The notes beneath the pieces are model-generated. The model made no database searches, was not told the DNA's origin, and saw only the letters and a program-made list of their open reading frames with translations. A stretch of DNA of 35,580 nt from Rhizophagus sp. LPA8_4_AMF (taxonomy: Eukaryota; Glomeromycota; Glomeromycetes; Glomerales; Glomeraceae). Of the stretch, positions 32,181-35,580 are shown piece by piece. The position numbers were made by a program, and so were the translations under genes. How positions within the stretch are numbered: position 1 is the stretch's first letter; each line of letters starts with the position of its first letter. Location of the stretch: NCBI GenBank assembly GCA_021464525.1, contig JADRCO010000373.1, positions 1 to 35,580 on the forward strand. The letters are read 5' to 3'.

Positions 32181-33520
32181 AATATTTAAAAATAATGTAA
32201 ATAAATAATCTATTGAGTAATATCTGTTATTGTAATAATATAACTATCTATTAGAGTATGATATAAAGATTACTGGGTGCATCGTTTGATTCGTTTGTGT
32301 ATCATTTATTTATAATTCGCGATTTGTAAAATTTTTTTATAACTACTATATTTAATTAAGTTACTTTAAATTGTAATATTAAAGAAGAATTTCATTAACA
32401 AGAGAATCCTAAAAATTCATTCCGGCTAAATTTATATCAGATACACAGTTTTTCAGGGCAAACAGGTGTGGTTATCACAGAAAAAATAATAGTTCTGGAT
32501 TTAAAAATTAAAATAATTTTTTTATTATTAACTAATTTACTTCATTAAATATTTTAAAAAATTTGTACAAGAAACTTTTCCATGATATTCTTTTTTTAAT
32601 TCCAATAGTTTAATGAGAAAAGTATTTCACGCGCATGTTTCAATATGCATTTTATTAAATTAAAACATAAATTACTATTATTACCTTTATTTACTTATGA
32701 TATTTTTCACATCTAGTGATCATAGGAAGTTAAGACCAATCAAATGGTAGTAATTTCATGTTTCAAAGTGCAATAGATAAGGAATAATAGGTCAAAAAGT
32801 CAAATAAATTAGCATTTTTCTTTACTATTTATGGGGTTGCTTAACATTTTATGATATTACTTATACATGAAATTAAAATTAGGTTAATTATAACTTTCAA
32901 AACAATTGAAATAAATGAAATCAATTTAATCTTAATCCCAAAAGTTAAAATGATTGAATTAATGTAAATGATTATTTGCAAATTATTATTATAAAAAAAT
33001 AACAAATGAATTTTAGAGATATTTCAGCTTTCAATGATCAGAATTTAATGATCCATAGCTCATATAAAAACTCTAATTTAGATGAATCAAATGGTAGTAA
33101 AATTGTATCTATAACATCAAAATATTAACTGTAATATCATTATTTAAAAATTTAGACGTTTTGCTTATTATTGTGAAATCTAGTAATTGGATTTCAATAA
33201 TCTTTGCATGATTAGATTCTTCTCATTAAGAGGATTCTATTGGTATGTATTTTCATTTCTATAGCTTTAATATTGACTAAGTTATTGTAATTTTAAATTT
33301 TATACTTTTTTTATTATTATTTTGAATCATGTAATTTTGGTTATTTCTACTATAATTTTGCTTTCAGACCAAAATATTTTGACAATTAGATATTAATTTC
33401 ATTTCATATATAGTTTTTGAAGTATTGTAACATTACAAATTTTACCTTTTCACAAAATCTTAATTAGAATATATATTTTTTTTAAATATGACATTATACT
33501 GAATTTTTGACAGTTAAATT
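32181..33520. other. AT-rich intergenic DNA downstream of K5
   Basis: The 3' flank of K5 includes ATTCGCGATTTGTA (32315-32328), also present downstream of K1 (3108-3121), and blocks shared with the K4 3' flank. No frame or RNA gene is seen in the remainder. Confidence 0.5.
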
Positions 33521-33946
33521 CTTTACAGAAACTTAACATTTTTAATCGATATAGAATTAATATCGTTAAGTTTATCTTAATGGCATTATTTCAATATCAT
33601 TTTGATATCAATTCAATATCGATATGACATCAAAATTATATCAAAATAAAGTATTATCATTTTGATATCATATCAATATTGAATTGATATTGAAATGATA
33701 TCGAAGTGATAATTAAAATGATATCAAAATAATGCCGTTAAGATGAACTTAACGATATCGATTCTATATCATTTCAATTATCATTTCGATATCATTTCGA
33801 TATCGATTTAATATCGATTCAATATCGATATGATATTGAAATGATAATACTTTATTTCGATATCATTTTGATATCATATCAATATTGAATCAATATTGAA
33901 ATGATATTGAAATGATATCACTTGAAAACTTGAAGTTTCTGTAAAG
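33521..33946. mobile_element. palindromic GATATC-rich inverted-repeat element
   Basis: The ends are a perfect 14-bp inverted repeat (CTTTACAGAAACTT at 33521-33534, complement at 33933-33946). Inside, a 32-bp block at 33560-33591 pairs with 33727-33758 at 30 of 32 bases. The whole interior is made of about 25 GATAT or ATATC units set in AATGATATTGAAATGATATC-like text. There is no coding capacity. It resembles a hairpin MITE or a satellite captured between terminal repeats. I see no clear target duplication. Confidence 0.6.
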
Positions 33947-35546
33947 TTACTTTTTATTTTATATTTATGATATAAACAAACAAATTACATCTTATTTTGC
34001 TTTGAAAACAAATTAACTAATCAATTTTTTCTAAAAGAAAAAATTGTCAGTTTTTTCCACTACCACTGTATTAAAAATGTTTTATTATATATGATTTTAA
34101 AATAAACAATATGTTGTAAGAATATTCAATTAATAAAAAGTTAGCAAACAAAAAAAGAAAAATTCAAAAATTAATCCCATTATAAAAAATATGATGGTTT
34201 TTACAAGCGTTATACTTACATCTATGAAAATTAATATGTAGGTAGTTTTGACTTTACTAAACAATTTTCAATTAATTAAAGAAGTCAATTTTATTTAACT
34301 AAAGTAGTGTAATTACACTCTGAAATTAAAAAACAGAAAAATGAAAAATTTAAAAGTTAGTACAGTCAAAGTATACTTTTCTTTATATGTATATTCATGA
34401 AATTTAAAATACAGGTAGGTTTAACTTGCTAAATACTTTGCTTAAACATAAAAAGGAATTTCATCTAATTAAAATAAAATTATGTTTTAAATAATATATT
34501 TAATTTTTATTTAATAAAATAAATATATATAATATAATAATTTTATATTAAAATATTACATTAAGTTTGATAAAAATTAATAAAAGTTACTATTGAAAAA
34601 TTTTAATAAACCATTTGTATATTTGAAAAAAAAGTTTCAGATGAAAAAGATTTTTGTTTACAAAAATCATAAAATGTAATAAAATGTATTTTTTTATTTA
34701 AATAATTAAAAAATCAAATTTAATTATATAATTATTTATTTAACTACTAATTAAAAATTTTACACTAAAATAAGCAAATAAAAATCTTATATAGAAGGTA
34801 ATTTTATTATATACTAAGCAATTTTAAATCTAATATATTTATATATTGTTTAAGTTCCTGATATAAACTAATAAATAATTACAAAAAGATTTATTAATAT
34901 TTATAATATTTTAATTTATAATATTAAATGAATACAATATTCTATTTATTATTAATTTATAAGTAAAATAAAAGCTAAAAATATTTTTGTAAAAAATTTA
35001 GTATTACCAAATTATTTAAAGATTTATTATTAGTAGTTAATATTAATTATAATAAATTATTAAATTTATGAAATTTATGATTATATTATTAAATAAAATT
35101 ATATTTTATTGGTTAATATTTTTTTTTATTTCATAATAGTATGATTTAGTTTACAAGTAAGTTATGGTGATATATAGAACAGGTAACAAATACCTATAAC
35201 GTATTGTATTTATCATATGTATCTAATATTTTAATTAAACTACTCTGCCTATTAAAAATTAAGCTAACTAGCAACTGCTTTCTTCAACTACTACGAGAGG
35301 TATTAATGCACAACAGCTATAATTTGCTTCAGCACAGTTCATACAGTGAGTAACATTTACATATAAAGTTTCCTTCAAAGGAAGTCAGGATGTAACAGAG
35401 CAGTTATTTAGATGTCCCTTTATGTCAGTTTATATATCCTAGAGGTATTGCAATACTAAGATGTCCTATTTGGCCTTACTTAAAGCTTATTACAGGCTAT
35501 AATTGCACCTCCAAGTCCAGCATACCCTATAAAAAATTGAAATACA
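33947..35546. other. AT-rich non-coding DNA
   Basis: Extremely A+T-rich to about 35,140, with no gene. The last 430 bp are more balanced and may be part of an element continuing beyond the window, but no frame or family is recognised. Confidence 0.45.
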
Positions 35547-35580
35547 GAATTTGTACGGAAAATATCATCTGTACAAATTC
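35547..35580. repeat. 10-bp inverted repeat at window edge
   Basis: GAATTTGTAC (35547-35556) and GTACAAATTC (35571-35580) are perfect inverted repeats around a 14-nt loop. The feature is cut by the window end, so it may extend further. It could be a terminal hairpin of a mobile element. Confidence 0.4.

Overview
The window looks like nuclear DNA of an arbuscular mycorrhizal fungus close to Rhizophagus irregularis (Glomeromycotina). The grounds are very high A+T, host genes split by short (about 65-90 bp) GT-AG introns, T-run to A-run switches just upstream of start codons, abundant gene fossils, and an expanded family of secreted kelch-repeat proteins. The organism is an inference; no rRNA or other marker gene is present.

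Layout. The two ends carry five paralogous two-exon kelch genes: K1 (1562-3012, +), K2 (3570-4977, +), K3 (25171-23757, -), K4 (27796-29163, +) and K5 (30742-32180, +). A broken sixth copy lies at 25813-26052 (-). Each intact protein has a signal peptide, a beta-propeller of about 300 residues, a Ser/Thr/Asn/Pro-rich stalk, one membrane helix and a short tail with an IPTPG motif. The single intron always splits the same Gly codon, where the propeller joins the stalk. Four of the five genes share an upstream box, CTAATTTTAGTRAAC-like.

The middle holds single-copy genes: a DHA1-like MFS drug/polyamine transporter (13105-14919, +, 3 exons), a pRiA4b Orf3-like protein of a family best known from bacteria (15947-16798, +, 2 exons), a doubtful small membrane protein (17438-17193, -), a four-CBS-domain protein with AMPK-gamma/Snf4-like layout (18290-19453, +, 4 exons), and a cystathionine gamma-synthase for methionine synthesis (22195-19921, -, 5 exons). 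The last two converge. No operon-like or pathway link among these genes is evident.

Long gene-poor stretches (about 5.0-13.0 kb and 32.2-35.6 kb) hold gene fossils and small non-coding elements. These include a 98-bp MITE with a perfect 8-bp target duplication (10850-10947) and its diverged inverted copy (10157-10228), a 172-bp inverted-repeat element (368-539), and a roughly 426-bp element (33521-33946) whose interior is a dense palindromic GATATC-rich array. The most interesting system is the kelch cluster: a rapidly recombining set of receptor-like surface proteins with possible splice control of membrane anchoring.
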